From: Arthrobacter koreensis
Lineage (GTDB): Bacteria; Actinomycetota; Actinomycetes; Actinomycetales; Micrococcaceae
Assembly: GCF_009193255.1 (NCBI RefSeq)
Contig: NZ_WACG01000005.1
Location: 248,001-312,000 of the forward strand
Reading direction: 5' to 3'
DNA: 64,000 bases
Part shown: in pieces, positions 8,658 to 17,734 of the stretch
How the letters are laid out: each line of letters begins with the position of its first letter
How positions within the stretch are numbered: the stretch's first letter is position 1
Notes under the pieces: model-generated
What the model was told of the DNA's origin: nothing
Database searches by the model: none
What the model saw: the letters and a program-made list of their open reading frames with translations, nothing else
Program-made: the position numbers and the translations under genes

Positions 8658-10468
8658 CCGGGCTCGCCGCAAGACTGCGGAACCGCAGCGGAACCACGTC
8701 CTCGGACCGGTTCATCTACTGGCTGGCCATTCCGCTGGTCCTGATCCTCCTGCTGTATATCGTGATTCCGATGTTCGCCACGGCACGCACCAGCGTCGAC
8801 GGCGGAATGGGCAACTACAGCGGCTTCTTCGGCGGAAACTCCGGCCGGGCGCTGGGCCTCTCCGTGGGAATCTCCGTGGTCTCAGTGATCACCACCGGCG
8901 TGATCGGCACGGCGCTGGCCGTCCTGCTGACCCGCTTCGACTTCCCGGGCCGGAATGTGCTGCGGCTGTTCGCGATGCTGCCCATGGCGCTGCCCCCGCT
9001 GATCGGCGCGGTCTCCTTCTACTTCCTGTACGCCGAAAGCGGGATCCTGCCGCGCTTCCTGGCCCAGTACTTCGGTGCCGATCCCGGAGCAGTCTCCGCC
9101 AACGGCGTCCTGGGCGTGCTCCTGGTCCACACCATGACCATGTACCCGTACTTCTATTTGGCGGTCTCCTCCGGCCTGGCCGGTTCCGACGCGTCCATGG
9201 AAGAAGCCGCCCTGAACCTTGGCGCCAGCCGCTTCACCATGTGGCGCACCGTGCTGCTGCCCATGCTGACCCCGGCCCTGGTATCCGGCGCCCTGCTGAC
9301 CTTCATGGTCTCCATGGCATCCTTCACCGCACCGCAGTTCTACAACGTCCAGACCCTGACCATGCAGATTGTGGCCTCACGGACCTCCGGCGCCTACGAA
9401 CTCGCCGCGGCCCAGTCCACGGTCCTGTCCGTCGTCTCCATCCTGTTCCTGCTCGCCATGCGCTGGTACCAGAACCGCCGCGTGCACCGCAGCGCTTCCA
9501 AGGGAACCCCGCAGGCCGTGAAGGTCATCCACGGAACGCTCCCCCGGCTCGGCGCCGGCCTGGGCTCCACGCTCCTGGTGCTGATCCTGATGGCACCGGC
9601 CGCAGTGATTGTGCTGCTGGCCTTCACCGTGGACGGCTCCTGGACCGTGCAGATCCTGCCCAGCCAGTACACCCTGGGGAACTTCTCCCGGATCTTCACC
9701 GATCCGTCTACCCTGCGCCCCATCCTGGTGAGCAGCCAGATGGCCTTCATCGCCATGATCGCGTGCACCGTGGTCGGTGTCATCGCCTCCTGGGTCGTCA
9801 CCCGCTGGAAAGGCCCGGGCAAGGGACTGCTGGACGTGATGGTCATGATTCCCTGGGCGCTGCCCGGCACCGTTGTCGGCGTCAACCTGGTGACCGCCTT
9901 CGCCAGCCCCTCCCCGTTCAACCTGGGACAGGTCCTCATCGGCTCACTGTGGATCCTTCCGGTCGCCTACTTTGTCCGGTTCCTTCCGCTGGTCTTCCGC
10001 TCCGCCAACGCGGCGCTGGCCCAGATAGATCCCTCCGTGGAAGAAGCTGCCCGCAACCTCGGTGCCGGCCACTGGCGGGTGCTGCGCACCGTGACGGTTC
10101 CGCTGATGTACCGCGGCATTCTGGCCGGCGCCCTGATGGCGTTCATCCAGGGCTTCGGCGAGTACGTGGCTTCCGTGGTGATCTACCCGGCGCGCTTTGC
10201 ACCGCTGTCCGTGGAGATCTACAACCGGATCTACTCCAACGAGTTCGGCACCGCCGCAGCGTACGGCACCCTGCAGATGGGCCTGATCCTGATTGTCCTG
10301 ATCATCTCGCAGCGGCTTGAAAACCCGGGCAGCGGCGGCATCGCCAAGATGCTGAAGCGCCGCCGCCGTCCCACCGTGGAGACCCCGCTGGTTGGCCCCA
10401 TGCCTCCCACGGCCACCCCGCTGCCGATTCCCTCTTCCGCCGCCCCCGACCTGAAGCCGGTGAAATAA
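8654..10468 (+). CDS. fused double permease of FbpB type (ABC importer)
   Basis: Inner-membrane protein of 604 residues with two binding-protein-dependent permease units in one chain, as in FbpB/ThiP. The first half carries the EAA loop MEEAALNLGASRFTMWRTV and the second VEEAARNLGAGHWRVLRTV, both ATPase contact sites. About twelve hydrophobic segments are visible. GTG 8654 overlaps the ATPase stop (GTGA), so translation is coupled. The C-terminal ~35 residues are Pro/Thr-rich with no recognised domain. It forms one importer with the two preceding genes. Confidence 0.9.
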   Translation: MTGLAARLRNRSGTTSSDRFIYWLAIPLVLILLLYIVIPMFATARTSVDGGMGNYSGFFGGNSGRALGLSVGISVVSVITTGVIGTALAVLLTRFDFPGRNVLRLFAMLPMALPPLIGAVSFYFLYAESGILPRFLAQYFGADPGAVSANGVLGVLLVHTMTMYPYFYLAVSSGLAGSDASMEEAALNLGASRFTMWRTVLLPMLTPALVSGALLTFMVSMASFTAPQFYNVQTLTMQIVASRTSGAYELAAAQSTVLSVVSILFLLAMRWYQNRRVHRSASKGTPQAVKVIHGTLPRLGAGLGSTLLVLILMAPAAVIVLLAFTVDGSWTVQILPSQYTLGNFSRIFTDPSTLRPILVSSQMAFIAMIACTVVGVIASWVVTRWKGPGKGLLDVMVMIPWALPGTVVGVNLVTAFASPSPFNLGQVLIGSLWILPVAYFVRFLPLVFRSANAALAQIDPSVEEAARNLGAGHWRVLRTVTVPLMYRGILAGALMAFIQGFGEYVASVVIYPARFAPLSVEIYNRIYSNEFGTAAAYGTLQMGLILIVLIISQRLENPGSGGIAKMLKRRRRPTVETPLVGPMPPTATPLPIPSSAAPDLKPVK

Positions 10469-10470
10469 GC

Positions 10471-11961
10471 ATGACTACCCCCTCCCGTCCGCTCCTGACC
10501 GACCGCCCGGACCTGTCCGTCTACTGGGACAACCACCTGCGCGACGCCTTCGAGGAGGCGGCCGCCAACATCTATCCGCCCATGGTGGAAGCCTCCCTGG
10601 CGCACGTCTGGATGCTCGACGACGAAGGCATCCTCCCGCGCGAACGTTCCGCCAGGCTGGAGAAGGGCCTGCTGGAACTGTGGGAACGGATCACGGACGG
10701 CCGGCAGGAATACGCCTTCGACGGCTCCGTGGAAGACCCGTACTACTTCATGGAACAGCAGCTCGCCGCTGCCTGCGGAATCTCCACTTCGGAGCTGGAC
10801 GTCCAGCTCGCCCGCAGCCGGAACGACCTCGATGCAGGCGCGTTCAGGATGGTGCTCCGGCGCCAGATCCTCGACCAGGCGGACCTGGTGCTCCAGGCCG
10901 CCGCCGATGCCGCTGAGCTGGCCCGCCGGCACTCCGACGCGCTCATCATCGGCTTCACCCACCGCCGTCCCGCCCAGCCCACAACTATCGGCCACGTTAT
11001 GGGGGGCTTGGCCGAAGCCCTGCTGAGCCAGGGACGGGAACTGCTGGACATCTACGCGGAGATGAATGTGTCCCCGCTGGGTTCCGCGGCGTTCACCGGA
11101 TCCGACGTGCCGATCAACCCGCAGACGGTTGCGGACCTGCTGGGCTTCGATTCAACGTTCACGTCCAGCTACGAAGCGGTGGCGGGGGCGGAGCACTTTA
11201 TGCGCCTGGCCGCCGCGCAGGCACGGATTTGCGCCACCGGTGCGCGGTTCTCCCGCGTGCTGCTGGAATGGATGACGTTCGGCTGGGTGGCCACCCCGGA
11301 TGCGTACACCCAGGGCTCCTCGATCATGCCGCAGAAGAAGAACCCGGTAGTGCTGGAGCACATGGTCTCCATGGCCGGTGCCGCCGCCGCGGACATGTCC
11401 GCCACCTACGCGAACATCAACTCCGGCTGGTACGAAGATTCAAACAACGCGACCACCGATGTGCAGAAGCACCTGTGGCGCGCCTCGGACCGGGTGATCC
11501 GGTTCGTGCGGATGCTGGACGGACTGCTCGGCGAATTCACCGTGCTGCGGCTTCCGGACAAGGCGGAAATTGTCCGCTCAGGCGCCACCACCACGTCAGT
11601 GGCGGAAGCGCTGGCAGTGGCCGGGGTGCCCTGGCGGGGAGCGCACGACGTCGTCGGCCGGCTGTTCAAGTCCGCTGACCCCACAGCGTGGTCACGGGAG
11701 CAGGTGACCGAGGCCCTCGCCGCCGGGAACATCAGCGCGGACCTGGCCGACCTGGTGCTAGCCGCAGGAACCGACCCGGGACGCATCCTGGACCGGCCGC
11801 AGGCCGGCAGCCCGGGTATCAAGGCCGTCACCGCCACCGCGGACCTCGCCACGGAAACCGCCCGTGCCCTCGCCGTACGTGCCGCGGAACTCCGTGCCGG
11901 CATTGATGCGGCGCGCGCCGCCCTGCTGGAACGCGCCCAGGCGCTGGCGGCCGCGGCATGA
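10471..11961 (+). CDS. argininosuccinate lyase-like C-N lyase (fumarase/aspartase superfamily)
   Basis: A 496-residue superfamily member that should split an N-(1,2-dicarboxyethyl) amine into fumarate and an amine. The superfamily signature GSSIMPQKKNP (282-292) carries the catalytic serine; SRNDLDAG (from 116) and THRRPAQPTTIGH (near 165) match argininosuccinate lyase segments. The segment YEDSNNATTDVQKHLW differs from the NKDMQEDKEP region of true ArgH. Its place in a transport/kinase operon, not an arg cluster, argues for a catabolic paralogue. EDDS lyase, another ArgH-like enzyme, is a precedent. It starts two bases after the permease stop. Substrate unknown. Confidence 0.8.
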   Translation: MTTPSRPLLTDRPDLSVYWDNHLRDAFEEAAANIYPPMVEASLAHVWMLDDEGILPRERSARLEKGLLELWERITDGRQEYAFDGSVEDPYYFMEQQLAAACGISTSELDVQLARSRNDLDAGAFRMVLRRQILDQADLVLQAAADAAELARRHSDALIIGFTHRRPAQPTTIGHVMGGLAEALLSQGRELLDIYAEMNVSPLGSAAFTGSDVPINPQTVADLLGFDSTFTSSYEAVAGAEHFMRLAAAQARICATGARFSRVLLEWMTFGWVATPDAYTQGSSIMPQKKNPVVLEHMVSMAGAAAADMSATYANINSGWYEDSNNATTDVQKHLWRASDRVIRFVRMLDGLLGEFTVLRLPDKAEIVRSGATTTSVAEALAVAGVPWRGAHDVVGRLFKSADPTAWSREQVTEALAAGNISADLADLVLAAGTDPGRILDRPQAGSPGIKAVTATADLATETARALAVRAAELRAGIDAARAALLERAQALAAAA

Positions 11962-12899
11962 GCGGTGCGCAGGCCGGCATCGCCGTTGTAGGGAACACCA
12001 ACCTGGACATCATGGTGTCCGGAGCAGCCGAACTCCCGGAGCCCGGAACCGAAGCGATCGTGCCGGGCATCGACATCCGGCTGGGCGGATCCGCGGGGAA
12101 CCTCGCCGTCCGCTGCGCAGGGCTGGGACAGGAAACCGTCCTGGTCAGCAAGGTAGGAGACGACGCCTCCACCCGCCTGGTGGAACAGGAGCTGGCCCTG
12201 CCCGGACTCTCGGCAGAGCTGGTGCGTGACGCCGGGCTGCCCAGCGGCATCACCGTCGCCGTGGAGGCACCCGGGCGGGACCGGGCGTTCATTTCCTCCC
12301 TCGGAGCCATGGCGGAGCTGACCCCGCAAGACGTTCCTGCCTCCGCCCTGGGTGCTGCGACCGTGGTGCTGGCCGGCTATTTCCTGCTGCCCAAACTGCG
12401 CGGGAACGCCGCCGTAGAGCTCTTCGCCGCAGCACACGCCAACGGGGCCCTCACGGTGCTGGACACCGGCTGGCCGGCTGAAGGCTGGACCGGGGACGTC
12501 CGCACGGAGGTCCACAGCGTGCTCGGCTCCGTTGACCTGTTCCTGCCGAACAGCGACGAGCTGGCCGGCCTGACCGGAAACCCGGATCCGCAGGACGCCG
12601 CCCTGCAGCTGGCACAGCAGACGTCCACGCTGGTGGCCGCGAAACTCGGAGCCGACGGCGCCGGGCTGGCACTTCCGGACGGAACCTGGCTTCACTCCGC
12701 GGCCCGGCCGGTGACCCCGGTGGACAGCACCGGAGCCGGAGACGGATTCAACGCCGCGTTCCTGGCCTGCCTCGCCCGCCGGGACACGCCTGCCCAGGCC
12801 CTGGCCGCCGCGGTCAGCTACGCCACCGAGCTGGTGGCTACCGCTCCCGAACGCCGCAGCGCCGTCGTACTCCCCGAACCCCAGCCGCTGTCCCTGTAG
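11958..12899 (+). CDS. PfkB-family carbohydrate kinase
   Basis: Cytoplasmic kinase of 313 residues, ribokinase fold, phosphorylating a sugar or amino sugar. The N-terminal signature GGSAGNLAVRCAGLG (from about 36) and C-terminal anion-hole motif DSTGAGDGFNAAF with catalytic Asp263 are intact. The four-base ATGA overlap with the lyase gene indicates tight coupling. Between a C-N lyase and a glucosamine-6-phosphate deaminase it would plausibly make the phosphorylated amino sugar. Family members range over ribose, fructose, adenosine and fructoselysine kinases, so specificity is open. Confidence 0.85.
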   Translation: MSGAQAGIAVVGNTNLDIMVSGAAELPEPGTEAIVPGIDIRLGGSAGNLAVRCAGLGQETVLVSKVGDDASTRLVEQELALPGLSAELVRDAGLPSGITVAVEAPGRDRAFISSLGAMAELTPQDVPASALGAATVVLAGYFLLPKLRGNAAVELFAAAHANGALTVLDTGWPAEGWTGDVRTEVHSVLGSVDLFLPNSDELAGLTGNPDPQDAALQLAQQTSTLVAAKLGADGAGLALPDGTWLHSAARPVTPVDSTGAGDGFNAAFLACLARRDTPAQALAAAVSYATELVATAPERRSAVVLPEPQPLSL

Positions 12900-12907
12900 G
12901 AGGAACC

Positions 12908-13951
12908 GTGCACGTCTCCCGGATCGGGAACCGCCCTGTGGTGCAGGGCCTGTCAATCATCGACTTCCATCTGCATTTCCGGATGCCGTTCGATCCGCTG
13001 ACCCGGCAGCTGTCCGGCGGCCAGTTCGCGTGCGAGGAAACCAGCCCCGCCGCCGCGGAGCGGGCCGCCAAGGTGGCCGGCATGTCAGCGCAGTGGCGGC
13101 GCAGCTGGGACTTCGCAGACCCGGAAAGCGCCGCCCAGGACGCCGGGTGGGAAGCGGAAGCCGAGCGCTGGACCGCTGAACTGGACCAGCACCACATTGA
13201 ACACGCGGCATTTGTCACCGCCGGCGGGAATCGGGAAATGGCTGCCCTGGTGGAACGTGGTGCCGGGCGTTTCCTGGGCCTGGCCGCCATGGCCGATCCT
13301 TTCGCGCCGGGTGCAGTGGAGGAATTCCGCCGGGCGGTCCGCGACGACGGACTGCGCGGCCTGAAGCTGTTCGCCCCGCTGATGTCCTCCCGGATCGACG
13401 ATCCCGCTGCGGATCCGCTCTGGCGTGTTGCGGCGGAGTACCAGGTGCCCGTGCTGATCCACTTTGGGCACTGCGGCTCCGCCGGCGGGATTGCGCACAA
13501 CGCGATGATTGAACCCGCGTGGCTGGAGGCTGTGGCCAAACGGCATCCGGACGTGACGTTCGTGGTGCCGCACTTCGGCATCCAGCACGTGCAGCAGGTG
13601 CTGTTCCTGATGTGGGCCTGCCCCAACGTACTGGTTGACACTTCCGGCTCAAACCAGTGGGTCCGGTTCATGGCCCAGAAGCTCACCCTCGAGAACCTTT
13701 TCCGCCGGTTCTACGAGACCCATGGGCCGGAACGGATTGTCTTCGGCACCGACTCGTCCTGGTTCCCCCGAGGCTATGCCCGGCGCTACCTGGTGGACCA
13801 GCTGCGGATCTGCTGGGAAATGGGCATGCCCGCAGCTGACGTGCAGAAGATCTTCGGGGCCAACGCCGCCGGCCTGCTCGGCCTGGCGGACTGGACGCCG
13901 GCTGACCCGGAGCTGGCACGCGCGCTTGCCCGGGAAGGAACCCGGGCATGA
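12908..13951 (+). CDS. amidohydrolase-family TIM-barrel hydrolase
   Basis: A 347-residue metal-dependent hydrolase or decarboxylase of the amidohydrolase-2 (PF04909, COG2159) group. Metal ligands are visible as DFHLHF (His21, His23), the LIHFGH and VPHFG histidines, and FGTDSSW with the catalytic Asp282. A TAGGAGG-type ribosome site precedes GTG 12908, eight bases after the kinase stop, and its own stop overlaps the next gene. Members include ACMSD-type decarboxylases and acyl/lactone hydrolases; in this operon it may trim a substituent before or after the lyase step (inference). Confidence 0.82.
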   Translation: MHVSRIGNRPVVQGLSIIDFHLHFRMPFDPLTRQLSGGQFACEETSPAAAERAAKVAGMSAQWRRSWDFADPESAAQDAGWEAEAERWTAELDQHHIEHAAFVTAGGNREMAALVERGAGRFLGLAAMADPFAPGAVEEFRRAVRDDGLRGLKLFAPLMSSRIDDPAADPLWRVAAEYQVPVLIHFGHCGSAGGIAHNAMIEPAWLEAVAKRHPDVTFVVPHFGIQHVQQVLFLMWACPNVLVDTSGSNQWVRFMAQKLTLENLFRRFYETHGPERIVFGTDSSWFPRGYARRYLVDQLRICWEMGMPAADVQKIFGANAAGLLGLADWTPADPELARALAREGTRA

Positions 13952-14715
13952 GCGTGCAGGTCCTGGTTGCCGCCTCCGCCCTGGACCAGGGCGTGGCCGC
14001 TGCGGATGCCGTCCTGGAACGGCTGGCTGCACGTGCCCGTCCAGTCCTCGGCATTGCCACCGGTTCCTCCCCGCTGCCGCTGTATGAGCAGCTGGCCCGG
14101 CGGGCACGGGAGCTGCCGCAGCTGCGCGGATTCGCGCTGGACGAATACCTCGGCCTGCCCGCGGGCCACCCGCAGAGCTACCGAGAGGTGGTGCGCCGGG
14201 AAGTCGTTGAGCCGCTGGGCCTGGACCCGGCCCGGATCCACGTGCCCGACGGCGGCGCCCCTGACCCGGAGCACGCAGCAGCCGCCTACGAGGAGCTCAT
14301 CACGGCCGCGGGCGGCATTGACGTGCAGGTCCTGGGCATCGGCGGCAACGGGCACCTGGCCTTCAACGAACCCGGCTCGGCGCTGGATTCCCGCACGCGC
14401 GTGGTCGAGCTGACAGCCGGCACCCGGGAAGCGAACGCCCGCTTCTTCCCCTCACCCGGTGACGTTCCGACGCACGCGCTGACGCAGGGACTGGGCACCA
14501 TCCGGGAAGCACGGTCCCTGGTGCTGCTGGCCTCCGGTCCGCAGAAAGCGGACGCGATTGCCGCCGCGCTGACCGGTCCGGTGACGCCGGAGATGCCGGC
14601 GTCACTCCTGCAGCTGCACCCGGATGTGACCGTGCTGCTTACCGGCGGGGCCGAGGCCGGACTGGACCCGGAGAGTTACCGCCGGGTGCGGGAAAACAGT
14701 ACCGCCGGACGCTGA
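13948..14715 (+). CDS. nagB: glucosamine-6-phosphate deaminase (NagB family)
   Basis: A 255-residue enzyme expected to convert glucosamine 6-phosphate to fructose 6-phosphate and ammonia. NagB hallmarks are present: phosphate loop IATGSSP (about 36-42), ALDEYLGLPAGHPQSY with the acid pair Asp65-Glu66, and GIGGNGHLAFNEPG with the ring-opening His136. It overlaps the amidohydrolase stop by four bases and closes the operon. No nagA is in the window, so glucosamine phosphate must come from another route, consistent with the kinase two genes upstream. A 6-phosphogluconolactonase is less likely given the intact LDEY and NGHLAFNEPG motifs. Confidence 0.85.
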   Translation: MSVQVLVAASALDQGVAAADAVLERLAARARPVLGIATGSSPLPLYEQLARRARELPQLRGFALDEYLGLPAGHPQSYREVVRREVVEPLGLDPARIHVPDGGAPDPEHAAAAYEELITAAGGIDVQVLGIGGNGHLAFNEPGSALDSRTRVVELTAGTREANARFFPSPGDVPTHALTQGLGTIREARSLVLLASGPQKADAIAAALTGPVTPEMPASLLQLHPDVTVLLTGGAEAGLDPESYRRVRENSTAGR

Positions 14716-14740
14716 CCGCTCCGCTTCCGGTCCTGCGCGC

Positions 14741-15118
14741 CTACCCTGCGGGCCGGGCCGGAAGCTCCTGCAGCGACCACTGGTTGCCGTCCGGGTCGCT
14801 GAAGTAGACAAAGGTTCCCCATTCAAGCGGCGTCACCTCGCTGACCCCTGCCACGCCGCCGTCGAGCAGGTGCCGGCGGGCTTCGACGGCACTGGGCACC
14901 ACTATCTGGATCCGCTGGGTGCCGGGAAGCATGTCCGTAGTTCCCTCACCGATCACCACGGAACAGGCCGAACCCGGCGGTGTGAGCTGCACGAACCGCA
15001 GGGATTCATCCACTCGCTGGTCATGGTCGGCAGCAAAACCGACCTGGTTCACGTAGAAGTGTTTCGCGGCGTCGACGTCGGACACCGGCACGGGAACAAG
15101 CTCTATTTTCCAGTCCAT
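14741..15118 (-). CDS. VOC-family (glyoxalase-like) protein
   Basis: A small 125-residue metalloprotein-fold subunit of the vicinal oxygen chelate superfamily. It opens MDWKIELVPVPVSDVDAAK and ends with EWGTFVYFSDPDGNQWSLQEL, the beta-alpha-beta-beta-beta pattern with the terminal FxDPDGN signature. Start ATG 15118 follows the usual family start; an in-frame ATG four codons upstream is possible. It is divergent from the aldo/keto reductase gene, so the two may share a detoxification theme. Whether it is an enzyme or a binding/resistance protein cannot be said. Confidence 0.85.
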   Translation of the reverse strand: MDWKIELVPVPVSDVDAAKHFYVNQVGFAADHDQRVDESLRFVQLTPPGSACSVVIGEGTTDMLPGTQRIQIVVPSAVEARRHLLDGGVAGVSEVTPLEWGTFVYFSDPDGNQWSLQELPARPAG

Positions 15119-15232
15119 GCGCAGGAACATACGCCCCGGCGCGAACCCAAAAAACACCTGCCCGGACAGCTTCGGTCCGCATTTGCCACGCAAAAAGGAA
15201 TAAGCCTGCTTAGTATTGGGTTGTACCCCGAC

Positions 15233-16099
15233 ATGACTGAGCAGAGGAACAACACCTTGTCCGCAACCATCGACTTGAAGGACCTGGGCACCGTGAACCG
15301 GCTTGGCTTCGGTGCCATGCGCATCGTTGGCCCCGGCGTCTGGGGCGAGCCCGAAAGCCGCGGCACCGCCGTCGAGGTGGTGCGCCGCGCCGTCGAACTC
15401 GGCGTCGACTTCATCGACACCGCAGACTCCTACGGCCCCAACATCAGCGAAGAAATCATTGCCGAAGCGCTCTACCCCTATCCGGACGGACTGAAGATCG
15501 GCACCAAGGCCGGGTTCGTGCGCACCGGCCCGGACGAATGGATTCCGCTGGGACGCCCCGAGTACCTCCGCCAGCAGGCCGAGCTGAGCCTGCGCAAGCT
15601 GAAGGTGGATTCCCTGGACCTGCTGCAGCTGCACCGCATCGACCCGACTGTGGACGCCGAGGAGCAGTTCGGCGTCCTGGCCGACCTGCAGAAGGAAGGC
15701 AAGGTGAAGGCGCTGGGATTGTCCCAGGTCAGCGTTGAACAGCTGGAAGCAGCCGGCAGGCATTTCACCGTCTCCACCGTGCAGAACCGCTACAACCTCA
15801 CGGACCGCTCTTCCGAGGACGTGCTTGAGTACGCCACTGCCAACGGAATCGGGTTCATCCCCTGGGCCCCTATTTCGGCCGGCGAACTGGCCCAGCCGGG
15901 AGGAGTGCTGGACGACGCCGCCCGGAAGCTCGGTGCCAGCACCTCCCAGGTAGCCCTGGCGTGGCTCCTGAAGCGCTCACCGGTCATGATGCCCATTCCC
16001 GGCACCGGATCGGTGGCCCACCTCGAAGAGAACCTGGACGCCCGGGACCTGGTGCTGGACGACGAGACCTTCGAAGCGATCGACGCCGCGGCCCGCTAG
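15233..16099 (+). CDS. aldo/keto reductase
   Basis: A 288-residue NADPH-dependent oxidoreductase with a TIM-barrel fold that reduces aldehydes or ketones. The tetrad is visible: Asp62 in FIDTADSYG, Tyr67, Lys92 in KIGTKAGF and the histidine in LLQLHRIDP. The cofactor segment near the C-terminus (VMMPIPGTGSVAHLEENL) is typical of the YdbC/Tas-like group. ATG 15233 is chosen because upstream residues do not resemble the family. The physiological substrate is unknown. Confidence 0.9.
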   Translation: MTEQRNNTLSATIDLKDLGTVNRLGFGAMRIVGPGVWGEPESRGTAVEVVRRAVELGVDFIDTADSYGPNISEEIIAEALYPYPDGLKIGTKAGFVRTGPDEWIPLGRPEYLRQQAELSLRKLKVDSLDLLQLHRIDPTVDAEEQFGVLADLQKEGKVKALGLSQVSVEQLEAAGRHFTVSTVQNRYNLTDRSSEDVLEYATANGIGFIPWAPISAGELAQPGGVLDDAARKLGASTSQVALAWLLKRSPVMMPIPGTGSVAHLEENLDARDLVLDDETFEAIDAAAR

Positions 16100-16143
16100 C
16101 TCCGCCTCCCCAGCGCTATCCCATCCCCAAAGGAAGGACCCCC

Positions 16144-16845
16144 ATGAACAACATCCTGATGGTTGTCTCCGCCGCTGATTCCCTCACCATGAAGGACGGC
16201 TCCGAACACCCCACCGGCTTCTGGGCCGAGGAACTGGTCGAAGCCCACCGCACCCTGGCTGAAGCCGGCCACCGCATCACCTTCGCCACCCCCGGCGCCA
16301 AGGCTCCCACAGTGGATGCGATCAGCCTGCAGCCGGACCAGGCCGGTGGAGAGGAAAAGGCGGCCCGCCTGAAGTCCTATCTGGAGGAGCTGCGTCCGGA
16401 ACTGGAGGCGCCCATGGCACTCGCCGACGTCGCACCCCTTGAATACGACGCCGTCGTCATCCCGGGTGGCCACGGTCCCATGGCGGACCTGGCCACCGAC
16501 TGGGACATGGGACGGATCCTGATTGCAGCGAATGACGCCGGCATGCTCATCGCCCCGTTCTGCCACGGCCCGGCAGCGCTGCTCAGCGCCGAAACCCCGG
16601 AAACCGGGTTCGCGTTCTCCGGCCGCCGGCTCACCGTCTTCACCAACGAAGAGGAGCTGAACGGCGGCACCGGGGAGAACACTCCCTGGATGGTCGCTGA
16701 CGCGCTGGCCGAGAAGGGCGCACTTGTGGAGTCCGGGCCTGCGTGGGAAAGCTTCGTGGTCACCGACGGCAACCTGGTCACCGGGCAGAACCCGCAGTCC
16801 AGCGTCGACGTGGCCCGCCAGGTCCTCGCCTCACTGCCCGACTAG
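16144..16845 (+). CDS. DJ-1/PfpI family protein (Hsp31-like)
   Basis: A 233-residue class I glutamine-amidotransferase-fold protein of the Hsp31/HchA-like group, linked to glyoxalase III or protein-deglycase activity. The nucleophile elbow is PFCHGPA with Cys140; YDAVVIPGGHGPMADL carries the conserved GGHG turn. AAAGGAAGG sits six bases before ATG 16144. It follows the aldo/keto reductase by 44 bases and probably shares its transcript, giving a reactive-carbonyl defence pair (inference). Confidence 0.87.
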   Translation: MNNILMVVSAADSLTMKDGSEHPTGFWAEELVEAHRTLAEAGHRITFATPGAKAPTVDAISLQPDQAGGEEKAARLKSYLEELRPELEAPMALADVAPLEYDAVVIPGGHGPMADLATDWDMGRILIAANDAGMLIAPFCHGPAALLSAETPETGFAFSGRRLTVFTNEEELNGGTGENTPWMVADALAEKGALVESGPAWESFVVTDGNLVTGQNPQSSVDVARQVLASLPD

Positions 16846-16865
16846 ATCTTTGGCAGACTAAAGCC

Positions 16866-17708
16866 ATGACTGTCCTGATTACCGGCTGCGGTGACCTGGG
16901 CACGGAAGCCGGCCTGCGGTTCGCCGCGGCCGGCTTTTCCGTGTTGGGCTGGCGCCGTTCCGCCGAGAAGATTCCCGCTCCCCTGACTGGCCAGGCCGCC
17001 GACCTGACCGGCTCGCTGCCGACCATCCCGGCGGATACCGAAGTCGTCGTGATTTCAACGGCGGCCCGGGAACGCTCCGAAGCCGCGTACCGCTCCGCCT
17101 ACGTGGACGGGACCGCCAATGTGCTGGACGCCCTGGACCGGGACGGCGTGCATCCGCGCCGGATCCTCTTCGTGTCCTCCACCGCGGTCTACGGCGACGC
17201 CGGCGGCGGCTGGCTGGATGAAGACTCCCCCACCGCTCCGGCGTCAGTGACCGGCGCCGTCATCCGCGAAGCCGAGGACCTGCTGCACTCGCGCCGGCCG
17301 GATGCGGTGGTGCTTCGGCTGGCTGGAATCTACGGCCCGGGGCGCACCCGGCTGATCGACCAGGTCCGGTCCGGAACGGCGGATCCCGGGCAGGGACAGC
17401 TGACCAACCGGATCCACCGCGATGACGCCGCCGCGGCGATCGTGCACCTGACCACCGCCGTTGCTGACCCCGCGCCCCTCTGTCTCGGGGTGGACAACGA
17501 ACCCGTGGAGAAGCGGGAGGTACTCCGCTTCCTGGCCGCTGAACTGGGTACGGAACTGGGGCCGGAAGAGCCGTCGAACTCCTCGCGCGGCGGCAACCGG
17601 CGCCTGTCCAACACCCGGCTGCTTTCCACCGGATTCGAGTTCAGCTACCCCACCTTCCGGGAAGGCTACCGCGCGGTGCTTGCCGGGGACGGCGTGCGGC
17701 ACGGCTGA
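16866..17708 (+). CDS. NAD(P)-dependent epimerase/dehydratase (extended SDR)
   Basis: A 280-residue Rossmann protein like YeeZ. It starts MTVLITGCGDLGTEAG, a glycine-rich nucleotide loop at 5-12, followed by ILFVSSTAVYG (about 103) with serine and tyrosine at the SDR active-site positions and VVLRLAGIYGPGR (about 145). The YxxxK lysine is not clear, as in YeeZ-like proteins, so catalysis is unproven. It begins 20 bases after the DJ-1 gene and probably ends that transcription unit. Confidence 0.8.
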   Translation: MTVLITGCGDLGTEAGLRFAAAGFSVLGWRRSAEKIPAPLTGQAADLTGSLPTIPADTEVVVISTAARERSEAAYRSAYVDGTANVLDALDRDGVHPRRILFVSSTAVYGDAGGGWLDEDSPTAPASVTGAVIREAEDLLHSRRPDAVVLRLAGIYGPGRTRLIDQVRSGTADPGQGQLTNRIHRDDAAAAIVHLTTAVADPAPLCLGVDNEPVEKREVLRFLAAELGTELGPEEPSNSSRGGNRRLSNTRLLSTGFEFSYPTFREGYRAVLAGDGVRHG

Positions 17709-17734
17709 ACTTGTGGGGCGGGTCCGGCGCCGCG

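Noticed and set aside
11406-12956. A 516-codon minus-strand frame spanning the lyase and kinase genes.
   Set aside because: Antisense to two genes with intact catalytic motifs; its translation is repetitive and unlike any family.
15119-15232. Coding extension of the aldo/keto reductase upstream to 14870.
   Set aside because: The upstream in-frame sequence overlaps the VOC gene on the other strand and has no family resemblance; MTEQRNN at 15233 fits the family.
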